A stretch of DNA of 60,470 bases, taken from contig FAXN01000046.1 of NCBI GenBank assembly GCA_001493195.1, positions 1 to 60,470 of the forward strand, read 5' to 3'. The DNA comes from Sulfurovum sp. enrichment culture clone C5 (GTDB taxonomy: Bacteria > Campylobacterota > Campylobacteria > Campylobacterales > Sulfurovaceae). This document shows positions 47,146 to 55,424 of this stretch, piece by piece. A program made the translations under genes and the position numbers. A model generated the notes under the pieces. That model did not search any database and had not been told where the DNA came from. It saw only the letters and a list, made by a program, of their open reading frames with translations. Position 1 is the stretch's first letter, and each line of letters begins with the position of its first letter.

Positions 47146-47274
47146 AAAACCTTATAACTTTCACTTACCTTTGTCCTTTTTTGTAGGCTTCTAGCATTAT
47201 TTCAGGAAGAATACTTTGTATCCTTTTTCTACTCGTTGCAGGAACAACAACGAAAAGTTAAATAATAAGGTTTT
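47146..47274 (-). ncRNA. candidate retron msr-msd RNA
   Basis: About 129 nt directly upstream of the RT. Ends are inverted repeats as required for a1/a2: a1 AAAACCTTAT..TAACTTTTC (47274-47251) and a2 GAAAGTTATAAGGTTTT (47162-47146), complementary apart from a 4-base bulge. Inside are a hairpin CGTTG/CAACG (msr-like, about 47251-47233) and an 8-bp stem AAGGATAC/GTATTCTT with an AAA loop (about 47225-47207) that suits the msd. A sigma-70-like promoter ends just before a1. The branching G and exact msd limits are not assigned. Supported by position, structure and promoter, not by covariance. Confidence 0.55.
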
Positions 47275-47278
47275 GTGT

Positions 47279-47307
47279 ATTCTATCATAATATTAATTGT
47301 TGTACAA
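47279..47307 (-). promoter_or_regulatory. promoter for the retron
   Basis: Minus strand TTGTAC, 17 bp, TAGAAT: a -35 with 4 of 6 and a -10 with 5 of 6 consensus bases at ideal spacing. Transcription would start about 6-7 bases on, at the first base of the a1 repeat. Confidence 0.55.
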
Positions 47308-47326
47308 TGGTTGTCGTGACCAATAA

Positions 47327-47366
47327 TTTTCCCGTCAAGATGATTAGTTGTCATCGTTACCTGACC
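47327..47366 (-). repeat. island intergenic repeat, copy 5 (mini-ORF start only)
   Basis: Minus strand GGTAACGATGACAACTAATC and CATCTTGACGGG match copies 1 and 4 through the MTTNHLDG codons, then diverge. The frame stays open to 47229 (41 codons), running over the retron promoter and a1. Confidence 0.6.
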
Positions 47367-47367
47367 C

Positions 47368-48156
47368 TCATACTTCAATAGGCTTCTCTGAACCAGCCTC
47401 GATAACAAAGAAATGTTCAACGATATGACTATCAATTTTTAATGCTAAAGCTCTAAGTGTCTTATTATACTCCATTGCATCACCAATATCCACATATTGC
47501 TTTTTCCCGTGTGCAATATCATTCCTTGTTTCCCGTACGGAATGAAAAGTCTTTATTTCATACTCTGATAATGGAACACCAAAACACCACTGAGCAAAAT
47601 GTGGAATATCAACTGATTTCATATCTTTATAGCGAGCATGTAATTCTTTTGCACCAAATGCAGACATTAATTCTGACGGAAAACGAAATTCAGAGTTTGC
47701 GAGAAGTTTTGCATGTTTAATATATTTGTCTTTCTTCCCATTTTTTGGGTATTCCCGTAGTTTACGTACGGAAGTTTTAGCAGGTTCATTTTCAGCATAT
47801 AAAATATGACTCTTTTGTCTACTAAGTGCCATCTCAATATATGTATCAAAACCACCATGATAGTTAAAAAATTCAGTAATCATAGATTTAAAATAAGCCT
47901 CAAAATAACTGAAAGAACTAAGAAGCATTAATTTACCCAAGTTCTTTTTATATGCAGGAATATAATCTCTAAGCCGTTGAAAGTCCGGATCACCATGGTA
48001 GTAATCTGCATCAGGAAGTTTTGCCGCAGAACCTTTTTCTATCGCTTTCATATAACCTTTGAGAGAAGGGACTGCACTACAACAAAGAACAGAAAAATTT
48101 ATTACCTCTTGTACTTGTTCCTTGAGTGTTTTGAAACTATTGGTATTTGAAATCAT
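47368..48156 (-). CDS. HEPN-domain protein (RiboL-PSP-HEPN-like) upstream of the retron
   Basis: 262 residues, mostly helical, no signal peptide. The C-terminal part contains SVRETRNDIAHGKK, in which Arg211 and His216 form the Rx4H motif of HEPN ribonucleases. The N-terminal LLSSFSYFEAYFKSM helix is typical of the RiboL-PSP-HEPN group. Such proteins are toxins or abortive-infection RNases. It ends 61 bp before the retron promoter on the same strand. It could be an independent cassette or an accessory to the retron; the sequence does not decide. The SD AAAGGAATA lies a little far (about 9 bp) from ATG 48156. Confidence 0.72.
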   Translation of the reverse strand: MISNTNSFKTLKEQVQEVINFSVLCCSAVPSLKGYMKAIEKGSAAKLPDADYYHGDPDFQRLRDYIPAYKKNLGKLMLLSSFSYFEAYFKSMITEFFNYHGGFDTYIEMALSRQKSHILYAENEPAKTSVRKLREYPKNGKKDKYIKHAKLLANSEFRFPSELMSAFGAKELHARYKDMKSVDIPHFAQWCFGVPLSEYEIKTFHSVRETRNDIAHGKKQYVDIGDAMEYNKTLRALALKIDSHIVEHFFVIEAGSEKPIEV

Positions 48157-48214
48157 GCTTTGAGTATTCCTTTAAATTTTTGGCACAACATAGATATAGA
48201 AAACGGTCATGCTA

Positions 48215-48285
48215 TATATAACGTTTTACTTGAGAAATAGTTGCGCACGCAGGGTCAACTATTTCTTTCTAAGGTTTTGTTATGT
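48215..48285 (-). repeat. attC-like imperfect palindrome
   Basis: Minus strand: CATAAC, spacer, CTTAG, then a perfect 10-bp stem GAAATAGTTG/CAACTATTTC (apex 48234-48265), then CTCAAG, spacer, GTTATAT. Outer ATAAC/GTTAT arms pair like R''/R'. CTTAG versus CTTGAG pair with one extra base, like the extrahelical base in L''/L' of integron attC sites. About 70 bp, starting a few bases after the stop of a small ORF. No integrase gene is in the window. Confidence 0.45.
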
Positions 48286-48290
48286 TTTTA

Positions 48291-48542
48291 TCAAACTTCA
48301 TTCTGAATAAATTTTTGGACTTTCTCTTGTTTGACATTATCAGGAATATTACAAACAAGTGCATTTAAGACTTTTCGGACTGATTCTTTAAAATCAGGTA
48401 GTTTCTCTTTATTCTGAATATCTTCCATGAGCATTTGTCTGTACTCATCATATTCATTAGTGTTTAATTCTAAATCTCGAATATATTCAAATAAGTAGCT
48501 TACATCTAATACTGACATAATATCATGTTTTTTAATCCACAT
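48291..48542 (-). CDS. hypothetical small protein
   Basis: 83 residues, helical and acidic-basic mixed (FEYIRDLELNTNEYDEYRQM, QEKVQKFIQNEV). I do not recognise the family. ATG 48542 follows GGAAAAAA. The attC-like palindrome follows its stop, the layout of an integron gene cassette. Confidence 0.5.
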   Translation of the reverse strand: MWIKKHDIMSVLDVSYLFEYIRDLELNTNEYDEYRQMLMEDIQNKEKLPDFKESVRKVLNALVCNIPDNVKQEKVQKFIQNEV

Positions 48543-48561
48543 TTTTTTCCTTTCAAACTAC

Positions 48562-48765
48562 GGGTCAGGCGTTGAATTTCCACTTTTTACCACCTTCGAA
48601 ATAAGAGATTTGGATAGTCCTAAATGATTGCTTATTTAAGATTGTGTATATCCATCATCTAATGCATTTATTATAGCAAAGTTTAAACTAAATTCAAACT
48701 AAAAAGTATGTTGGGGGCGGTGGAACGGAACAATTATAAAAAAGTGGTTATTCAACACCTGACCC
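48562..48765 (-). pseudogene. decayed RAYT/Y1 transposase remnant with inverted REP ends
   Basis: Only the C-terminal helix-turn-helix tail of a larger RAYT-type transposase remains. Reading minus-strand from 48689: FAIINALDDGYTQS, an in-frame stop, then ISNHLGLSKSLISKVV. Flanking 26-bp arms (48562-48587 and 48740-48765) are inverted copies of the AAAAGTGG..TTCAACGCCTGACCC motif. One further copy lies at 43483-43508. Confidence 0.65.
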
Positions 48766-48777
48766 GTAATATTAATG

Positions 48778-51285
48778 TTATACTTTATCAAAAAAATCAT
48801 CTAAACTACTTAGTTCATCTTCTCCTATGGATGATTGTCTTTCTGCGCTATGTCTGACTTTTTTAAGATCATCTTTGTATTTTAAAATAATATCATTTAC
48901 AACTAAATACTTTTCATCTAAATTATATGTTTCTTTTTCTTCTTTTTCTTGCATGACCAAATATTTAAGAAAAGCGTTAGTTTTAGATATTCTGTGAATT
49001 AGTCTATAGCCTTTTTTTTGCTTTGAAAATAACTTAAATTCTTCTTCCGCAGATTTTGTAATACTGTTAGCTGTTTGCTCATCATAAATTTCACAATCTG
49101 AACATATTAAATCTAAATATGAAAAAAAGTGTATTAATAAACTAATAAAATATTCCCCATATGGTGTAATAGTTATACTCTCTATTTCTGGAATGTATTT
49201 ATCTACCTTAATATCTGCTTCTATTAATTTATATTCTATTAATAATGTAATATTTTCTATAAAATCTTCTTCCATATTGAATACTGCAAAGAATTCAGAT
49301 TTCATAACTGATAATGATGTATAGGTATTAATATAGTTATGTAAATATTTTAAAATTCTAATTGATGTAAAATGAGAACCATTTTCTAAATTTCTTAGTT
49401 GAAATATATTTGGAATTAAACTAGACTTTTCTTGGTAAAAATATTTTTGAGGAGTCATTAATGGTTTTAAAACCTGATGTATTTGTAAGTTATATATATT
49501 CCCATCCGTTGCAAGCATCTCATCAATATTCATATAGCCAGAAATGACTAAAGAACGAAATAAGTCCAATGCTTTTCTCATGTCTTTTTGGGCACATGAA
49601 ACTAAAAAACTATACAAATTTGACTTTTTTTGAAAATCATATCTAAAGACATTTAAATATTTTATAAAATTCTCATTTGTAACATTATCATTAAAACTTC
49701 TGTTTTCTGTTAACTTATTAAAAAAACTTTCATCTTCCATTAAATTCATTATGTAATCTAAACGTTGTATAAATACTTTATCTGCTTTAGGAGAAGTAAT
49801 ATGATATTGAACAGTTTCATACGCATCTAATACGCCAACCTTTTTAGAGCGAAAAAATCTTTCTTCTCGTATAGTAATAATTGATAAAGATTTTATTGCA
49901 CTAAAGATTTCAGATAGAATTTGAAAAGAATAGTCTTGTATCTCAGCTGAAAACTGATCCGTATTATCTAAAACTAAAATAATCTCTTTTCTTTCTATTT
50001 CTCTTAGATATTTTGCCAACCTTATAGCAAGCTCTCTATAATCTTTTAAGCTTTCTTCTATTTTAGCTTCGATTCTTGAAGAGAAAGTTTCTGATTCTTT
50101 CGAGTATAAAGAACTTATCTGTTCTTTATAGTTAATAAATTCATCTTTAAATAACACATTCTGTACATCTGAATAACTTCTTCTAAGATTTTTAATATCA
50201 ATTGCATCTAAAACATTATTCCAGATTTTTTCTTTGAACTCTTGCAGGGCATCTTCAGTAGGTGCATATTCTAGTAAATCTAGATGGATAACACTCAACT
50301 TTTCTTGAATTTTTTTAGGTATATCAGAATGTAATAATTTTTTTATAAAAGTAGATTTTCCACACCCTCTATCTCCATAAATTACAACAATATGTTTACT
50401 ATCACTATAGTCAATAAAATTAGTAACTTTTTTAGATAACTTTTTAGATAACTTTTCTCTTGTGTAATTAATAACACCATTTTTTTCTAAATAAGGTGTA
50501 GCATTATCCACCAATAATGAAGATAGCGTCTTCTTAGTATTTTCTACATGTTCTTCAACATAACAATTTTCCAAGAAATCCATATCATCAACTTTGAGGT
50601 CACTAAAATAATATCTTATTGGTTTTTCAAGATATTGTGCAAATTCATTAAAATCTACAGCTACATTGAAAGATGAAATATTTTCTTTTATTGAATAAGT
50701 CTGCTTTGATTGTATTCTTTTTTTTTGAAGTTTTTTATATAAACTTCTATCTTTTATTAAACTGTTATAGTTTAGTAAATTATAAGATTCTGTAAAACTT
50801 TCAGAGAAAAATTTTAAGTCGTATATCACGAATGCATTTAAATTCTCAAAATCTTGAGAAAATACAGTAAAAAATATCCATATATTCCCATTAGTAATTG
50901 CTCCATGTTCTACGCCCTTGATAAAACAATATTGTCTAACTTGTTCAATCGTGTCTTTAATATTTTTATCTGTTAATAAAGTTTTTATTTTTATGAGTGC
51001 GCTATTTTTATTGTTTATATTTATGTTATTTGGAAGAGTAAAAGCCAAACCTTCTTTTTTTGCTTCTATAATTAAAATTATTTTATTGTTTTGATCTAGC
51101 AATGAATAATCAGAATAACCAACTTTATTAACATGTTCTTCTGCAATGATTGCATTTTTAGGGATAGATAAAATTGAATATAAAATTGTATCAATGATTC
51201 TACTTCTAGTTGTTGCTTCATTAAGTTTTTCTCCGTTTGAATTCAATGATTCTATTAATTGAATTGCATTTTCATGTTGCTTCAT
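48778..51285 (-). CDS. PD-(D/E)XK nuclease fused to a P-loop ATPase, candidate defence protein
   Basis: 835 residues. The N-terminal domain resembles the type I restriction HsdR N-terminal nuclease: GYSDYSLLD (Asp59), ILIIEAKKEG (Glu74-x-Lys76) and the typical AITNGNIWIFFT. From about 295 a STAND/AAA-like ATPase follows with Walker A IYGDRGCGKSTF (304-312) and Walker B EIILVLDNTDQF (Asp438), then a long helical C-terminal region without repeats I can define. No methylase or specificity gene is nearby, so this is not a type I system. The nuclease-plus-STAND plan matches Avs-like antiphage NTPases, but the family is not certain. Minus strand, upstream end of the island; a repeat element precedes it. 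Confidence 0.75.
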   Translation of the reverse strand: MKQHENAIQLIESLNSNGEKLNEATTRSRIIDTILYSILSIPKNAIIAEEHVNKVGYSDYSLLDQNNKIILIIEAKKEGLAFTLPNNININNKNSALIKIKTLLTDKNIKDTIEQVRQYCFIKGVEHGAITNGNIWIFFTVFSQDFENLNAFVIYDLKFFSESFTESYNLLNYNSLIKDRSLYKKLQKKRIQSKQTYSIKENISSFNVAVDFNEFAQYLEKPIRYYFSDLKVDDMDFLENCYVEEHVENTKKTLSSLLVDNATPYLEKNGVINYTREKLSKKLSKKVTNFIDYSDSKHIVVIYGDRGCGKSTFIKKLLHSDIPKKIQEKLSVIHLDLLEYAPTEDALQEFKEKIWNNVLDAIDIKNLRRSYSDVQNVLFKDEFINYKEQISSLYSKESETFSSRIEAKIEESLKDYRELAIRLAKYLREIERKEIILVLDNTDQFSAEIQDYSFQILSEIFSAIKSLSIITIREERFFRSKKVGVLDAYETVQYHITSPKADKVFIQRLDYIMNLMEDESFFNKLTENRSFNDNVTNENFIKYLNVFRYDFQKKSNLYSFLVSCAQKDMRKALDLFRSLVISGYMNIDEMLATDGNIYNLQIHQVLKPLMTPQKYFYQEKSSLIPNIFQLRNLENGSHFTSIRILKYLHNYINTYTSLSVMKSEFFAVFNMEEDFIENITLLIEYKLIEADIKVDKYIPEIESITITPYGEYFISLLIHFFSYLDLICSDCEIYDEQTANSITKSAEEEFKLFSKQKKGYRLIHRISKTNAFLKYLVMQEKEEKETYNLDEKYLVVNDIILKYKDDLKKVRHSAERQSSIGEDELSSLDDFFDKV

Positions 51286-51354
51286 GCGTCCCTTCCTTAT
51301 AATCTTGTCATTTTATATAGCTTTAGCATAAACTTTGAAACTTAACTATTTGTT

Positions 51355-51378
51355 AAACAAACATTATATACATTAATT
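51355..51378 (-). repeat. island intergenic repeat, copy 6 (truncated)
   Basis: Minus strand TGTATATAATGTTTGTTTAA, the -10-like end of the island repeat, about 70 bp upstream of the nuclease-ATPase gene. It marks the right edge of the repeat family. Confidence 0.5.
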
Positions 51379-51438
51379 ACTTAAATAATATAAATTAAAT
51401 ACAAAAGAAGAAATATTGTGACAGAGGATATTGATTTG

Positions 51439-51465
51439 TGGATTCCTGCTTTCGCAGGAATGACG
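51439..51465. repeat. dispersed palindromic repeat, perfect copy
   Basis: TGGATTCCTGCTTTCGCAGGAATGACG: arms ATTCCTGC / GCAGGAAT. Opposite orientation to 6345-6371. Lies in the 258-bp gap between the island and purH. Confidence 0.8.
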
Positions 51466-51489
51466 AAGATGTCATTACTAGGAGTTTAC

Positions 51490-51541
51490 CGACGAAGTAA
51501 TCCATGGATTGCCACGAACACTGCGTGTTCTCGCAATGACG
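51490..51541. repeat. second palindromic repeat family (GTCATTGCGAG..GGCAATCC)
   Basis: Arms GGATTGCCACGAACAC / GTGTTCTCGCAATGAC are complementary with mismatches. This repeat type is widespread in bacterial intergenic DNA. It ends 3 bp before the purH stop and may serve as its transcription stop. Confidence 0.65.
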
Positions 51542-51543
51542 AA

Positions 51544-53076
51544 CTAATGCAAAAAGTGTCTAATGCCTGTAAAGTAAAGTGCGATGCCATGCTCATTGGC
51601 AGCGGCGATGACTTCATCATCTCTCACACTTCCACCTGGTTCGATGATAGCTTTCACCCCAGCACTTGCAGCTGCATCTATACTATCTCTAAATGGGAAA
51701 AATGCTTCACTCGCCATAGCAGCTCCACTAACATCAAGTCCCATACTAGCAGCTTTTTTCAAAGCACATTGTGCGGCATCAACTCTGCTAGTCATACCCA
51801 TACCTACAGCCACCATAGCTCCATCTTTTACATACACAACACAGTTTGATTTGGTTAGACTTGCGATTTTATAAGCGATCTCAAGATCTTTCATCTCTTT
51901 ATCATTTGCCTCTAGTGTTCCTTGCTTTGTAGCATTGGCGACTTCTGAGTCTTCTACTTTGTCGCTGTCTTGATACACAAAACCACCATCTATGTGTTTA
52001 AAGTCGTTTTTATCATTTGCAAGGATAAGTTTATCACTTCCGTATGAAAAAAGTTTTAATCTTTTTTTTGTTTCAAAAACTTCAAGTGCATCAGCATCAA
52101 AATCACCAGCGATGACCACTTCTAAAAACATCTCATTCATCTTTAGTGCCAACTCTTTGCTCACAACACCATTCACTGCCACAACACCGCCAAATGCCGA
52201 TATACTATCACATTTGAGTGCATCAAGATATGCTTTTGTCAAATCTTCATTCAATGCAAAACCGCATGGATTGCCATGTTTGACTATACACACAGCACCT
52301 CTACTTCCAAAGCTCGCTGCGATTTTGACTGCACCATTTATATCTGTTAGATTGTTGAAACTTGCTTCACCTTTTACCTGCTTGAAGTTTTTAGTGAAAA
52401 ATCCGTCAAACTCATACAATGAACCTTTTTGATGTGGATTTTCTCCATATCTAGTATCAAATACTTTTTTGCCAGAGATAAATTGATATTCTCCAAAACC
52501 ATCATTGAATCTGCTATTCATATAATTTGCTATCATGCTATCATACGAAGCAGTATGCTCAAAAGCTTTTATCATCAAATCTCTTCTAAATTCAAGTGTA
52601 TTTGTGCCACCTTTGAGTGCATCTATCACGCCTTGATAATCATTGCTATCAGTAACTATCAAAACATCATTGAAGTTTTTTGCAGCCGAGCGAACCATCG
52701 TTGGCCCACCGATATCTATATTTTCTATGATTTCTTCAAAATCATCCGTTCTCTCGATCGTAGCTTTAAATGGATATAGATTTACACAAACAAGATCAAT
52801 CCCACTAACCCCAAGCTCTCTTGCTTGTGCCACATGAGCATCATCGCCTCTCTTGTGAAGTATGCCACCGTGAACATAAGGATTTAGTGTTTTTACACGT
52901 CCTTCAAAACATTCAGGAAATTTGGTAACTTCATCTATCTCTATGACATCTATACCATTTTCTTTTAAAACTTTGTATGTTCCACCTGTTGAAATTATCT
53001 CCCATCCAAGACCTTCTAGCCCTTTGGCAAATTCTACAATTCCGCTTTTATCACTAACACTAAGTAATGCTCTCAT
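51544..53076 (-). CDS. purH: bifunctional AICAR transformylase/IMP cyclohydrolase
   Basis: 510 residues. N-terminal MGS-like IMP cyclohydrolase domain ([29 protein letters not shown]) and C-terminal AICAR transformylase domain ([33 protein letters not shown]). It performs the last two steps of de novo IMP synthesis. 12 bp after purL on the same strand, a purine unit. Confidence 0.97.
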   Translation of the reverse strand: MRALLSVSDKSGIVEFAKGLEGLGWEIISTGGTYKVLKENGIDVIEIDEVTKFPECFEGRVKTLNPYVHGGILHKRGDDAHVAQARELGVSGIDLVCVNLYPFKATIERTDDFEEIIENIDIGGPTMVRSAAKNFNDVLIVTDSNDYQGVIDALKGGTNTLEFRRDLMIKAFEHTASYDSMIANYMNSRFNDGFGEYQFISGKKVFDTRYGENPHQKGSLYEFDGFFTKNFKQVKGEASFNNLTDINGAVKIAASFGSRGAVCIVKHGNPCGFALNEDLTKAYLDALKCDSISAFGGVVAVNGVVSKELALKMNEMFLEVVIAGDFDADALEVFETKKRLKLFSYGSDKLILANDKNDFKHIDGGFVYQDSDKVEDSEVANATKQGTLEANDKEMKDLEIAYKIASLTKSNCVVYVKDGAMVAVGMGMTSRVDAAQCALKKAASMGLDVSGAAMASEAFFPFRDSIDAAASAGVKAIIEPGGSVRDDEVIAAANEHGIALYFTGIRHFLH

Positions 53077-53088
53077 CTATCCTCTTTT

Positions 53089-55305
53089 TTATAAATCTTG
53101 TTCTATCGTTTTTGCAAATGTAGTAAAGTATATCTCTTTTAGTTTTGATACTGACATACTGATATCGTTGAGTTTGAAGTTATCATTTGCAACAACTCCT
53201 ATTTTTTGAACACTTAGTCCAAGGTCCAATGCCATTTTTATGACACTATCTAAATCTTCTGATTTTACTTCCAGAACAGCCCTACTTTGAGACTCATCAA
53301 ACAATAAATTATCTTTTTCAAATGCAACTTCCGCCTCGATACCAAGTCCTGAAACTGCAGACATTTTGGCTAACGCGATAGCAACTCCACCCATGCTAAG
53401 GTCTTTTGCACTTTCGATGAGTCCTTTTTTGTTGGCTTTTATAACAAGCTCCCACAGTCTAAGTTCTGCACTATAATCAATATCACATATAACACCTGTG
53501 GTTTCGCCAAAAAGCTCTTTTACATAAAGTGAACCACCAAACTCTCCCTTTGTTTGTCCGATAAGCAATAGTGCATTACCTTCTGCTTTAAAACTACTTT
53601 TTAAAACTTTAGAAGCATCATCATTTAGTCCTACCATCGCAATTGCAGGAGTTGGATATACACTTACTCCATTTGTTTCATTATACAAAGATACATTTCC
53701 ACTTACAACAGGAGTATTTAGCTCCTTGCAAGCTTCCTTGATGCCTTCGCAACTTTGTGCAAACTGCCACATAACTTCTGGATTTTCTGGATTTCCGAAA
53801 TTGAGACAATCCGTGATAGCAAGAGGTCTAGCACCACTCATAGCAACATTTCTACCACTTTCCATTACTGCAATAGCTGAGCCTTTAAATGGATCTATAT
53901 AGCAATATCTAGGGTTACAATCACTACTCATTGATATTGCTTTGCCATTTTGTTTTACACGAATTACACTAGCATCAAGACTTCCAGGTGCTTTAATGGT
54001 ATTTGTTTGTACCATAGAGTCGTATTGATTATATATCCAAGATTTATCAACGATTTCAAGTGATGAGAGGAGTTTTTCAAATGCTTCTTGATTTGAAACA
54101 ACAGGATAATCAAATATGTTTTTGCTGTTTACACTCTCTAGATACGCTGGTTTACTTGTTGGACGGTCTAAGATTGGAGCCTCTTCGCTCACTGGAGCGA
54201 TTGGCATATCTGCACATTTTTCACCATGCCAAAATAGCTCCATTCTTCCAGTAGGAGTAACTTCACCTATAACAGCACAGTCCAAATCCCATTTGTTGAA
54301 AATATCTATGATAGCTTGTTCGCTTCCTTTTTTGGCACAAATGAGCATTCTTTCTTGTGATTCAGAGAGCATAAAGTCGTATGGTGTCATACCCTCTTCT
54401 CTTGCTGGAACTTTATCTAAATGCATTATCATACCTGCACCTGTTTTTCCTGCCATTTCAAAAGATGAACTTGTAAGTCCAGCAGCTCCCATATCTTGGA
54501 TACCTACAACATGATCTGTTTTAAATAACTCTAAACAAGCTTCAAGAAGCAGTTTTTCAGTAAATGGATCTCCGACTTGAACCGTAGGACGAAGCGACTT
54601 ACTCTCTTCTGTGAAACTATCACTACTCATGACAGCACCACCAAGTCCATCTCTTCCAGTTTTTGAGCCAACATAAATTACAGGATTGCCTATCCCTTCT
54701 GCAACGCCTAAAAAGATATCTTCGTGTTTTACAAGTCCCAATGCAAAAGCATTTACAAGTATATTGCCATTGTAACTCTCATCAAAGCTTACTTCTCCGC
54801 CAACTGTTGGTACACCCATACAGTTGCCATAACTTCCTATCCCCTCTACTACGCCACGAACTAAATGTCTTTGATACTTAGCACTTTCGCTATCGCCTCT
54901 TACATTTCCAAATCTAAGAGAGTTTAAATTTGCAACAGGTCTTGCACCCATAGTAAATACATCCCTAAGAATACCACCTACTCCAGTAGCTGCACCTTGA
55001 AATGGTTCTATAAAGCTTGGGTGATTATGGCTTTCCATCTTAAATACCGCAGCCATTCCATTTCCCACATCTATAACACCAGCATTTTCACCAGGACCTT
55101 GTATGACCCAAGGTGCTTTGGTCGGAAAGCCATTTAGATATTTTTTGCTTGATTTGTAAGAACAATGCTCACTCCACATAGCTGAAAATATACCAATCTC
55201 AACAAGATTTGGTTCACGATCCAATATCTCTTTTATATGAGCATAATCAGCTTGAGTTAATTTGTGCGATTTTAAAACTTCATCGATGTTTGCCAGTTGC
55301 GACAT
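53089..55305 (-). CDS. purL: phosphoribosylformylglycinamidine synthase, small-type PurL
   Basis: 738 residues, the PurL form that works with PurS and PurQ (neither is here). Motifs: [72 protein letters not shown]. Fourth step of purine synthesis. It heads the purL-purH pair. Confidence 0.97.
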   Translation of the reverse strand: MSQLANIDEVLKSHKLTQADYAHIKEILDREPNLVEIGIFSAMWSEHCSYKSSKKYLNGFPTKAPWVIQGPGENAGVIDVGNGMAAVFKMESHNHPSFIEPFQGAATGVGGILRDVFTMGARPVANLNSLRFGNVRGDSESAKYQRHLVRGVVEGIGSYGNCMGVPTVGGEVSFDESYNGNILVNAFALGLVKHEDIFLGVAEGIGNPVIYVGSKTGRDGLGGAVMSSDSFTEESKSLRPTVQVGDPFTEKLLLEACLELFKTDHVVGIQDMGAAGLTSSSFEMAGKTGAGMIMHLDKVPAREEGMTPYDFMLSESQERMLICAKKGSEQAIIDIFNKWDLDCAVIGEVTPTGRMELFWHGEKCADMPIAPVSEEAPILDRPTSKPAYLESVNSKNIFDYPVVSNQEAFEKLLSSLEIVDKSWIYNQYDSMVQTNTIKAPGSLDASVIRVKQNGKAISMSSDCNPRYCYIDPFKGSAIAVMESGRNVAMSGARPLAITDCLNFGNPENPEVMWQFAQSCEGIKEACKELNTPVVSGNVSLYNETNGVSVYPTPAIAMVGLNDDASKVLKSSFKAEGNALLLIGQTKGEFGGSLYVKELFGETTGVICDIDYSAELRLWELVIKANKKGLIESAKDLSMGGVAIALAKMSAVSGLGIEAEVAFEKDNLLFDESQSRAVLEVKSEDLDSVIKMALDLGLSVQKIGVVANDNFKLNDISMSVSKLKEIYFTTFAKTIEQDL

Positions 55306-55391
55306 AGAAATGTTCCTTTAGGAGGGTAAAATAGGTTTATATTATATATAAAAAGTGCTAAAAAGCGAATGAAAAAAGATGAAGTTAGATA

Positions 55392-55419
55392 AAAACTGAG
55401 GATAACTTTCCTCAGTTTT
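55392..55419 (-). terminator. Rho-independent terminator
   Basis: Perfect 11-bp stem AAAACTGAGGA / TCCTCAGTTTT with a 6-base loop, followed by a T-run on the minus strand, 5 bp beyond the stop of the DUF4405 gene. Flanking T/A tracts could let it work in both directions. Confidence 0.85.
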
Positions 55420-55424
55420 TTAGA

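Noticed and set aside
47229-47435. 68-codon frame over the retron promoter and a1
   Set aside because: Overlaps the HEPN gene end, promoter and ncRNA; only the first NHLDG codons are shared with repeat copies. Treated as part of the repeat, not as a gene.
48778-51285. Type I restriction HsdR subunit
   Set aside because: The nuclease domain is HsdR-like, but the ATPase is not the SF2 helicase of HsdR, and hsdM/hsdS are absent.
43378-51378. CRISPR array
   Set aside because: The repeats are irregularly spaced, diverge in length and sit between genes; no spacers of regular size and no cas genes.
51418-51849. 143-codon plus-strand frame across the palindromes and the end of purH
   Set aside because: Antisense to purH and made partly of palindromic repeat; no independent support.
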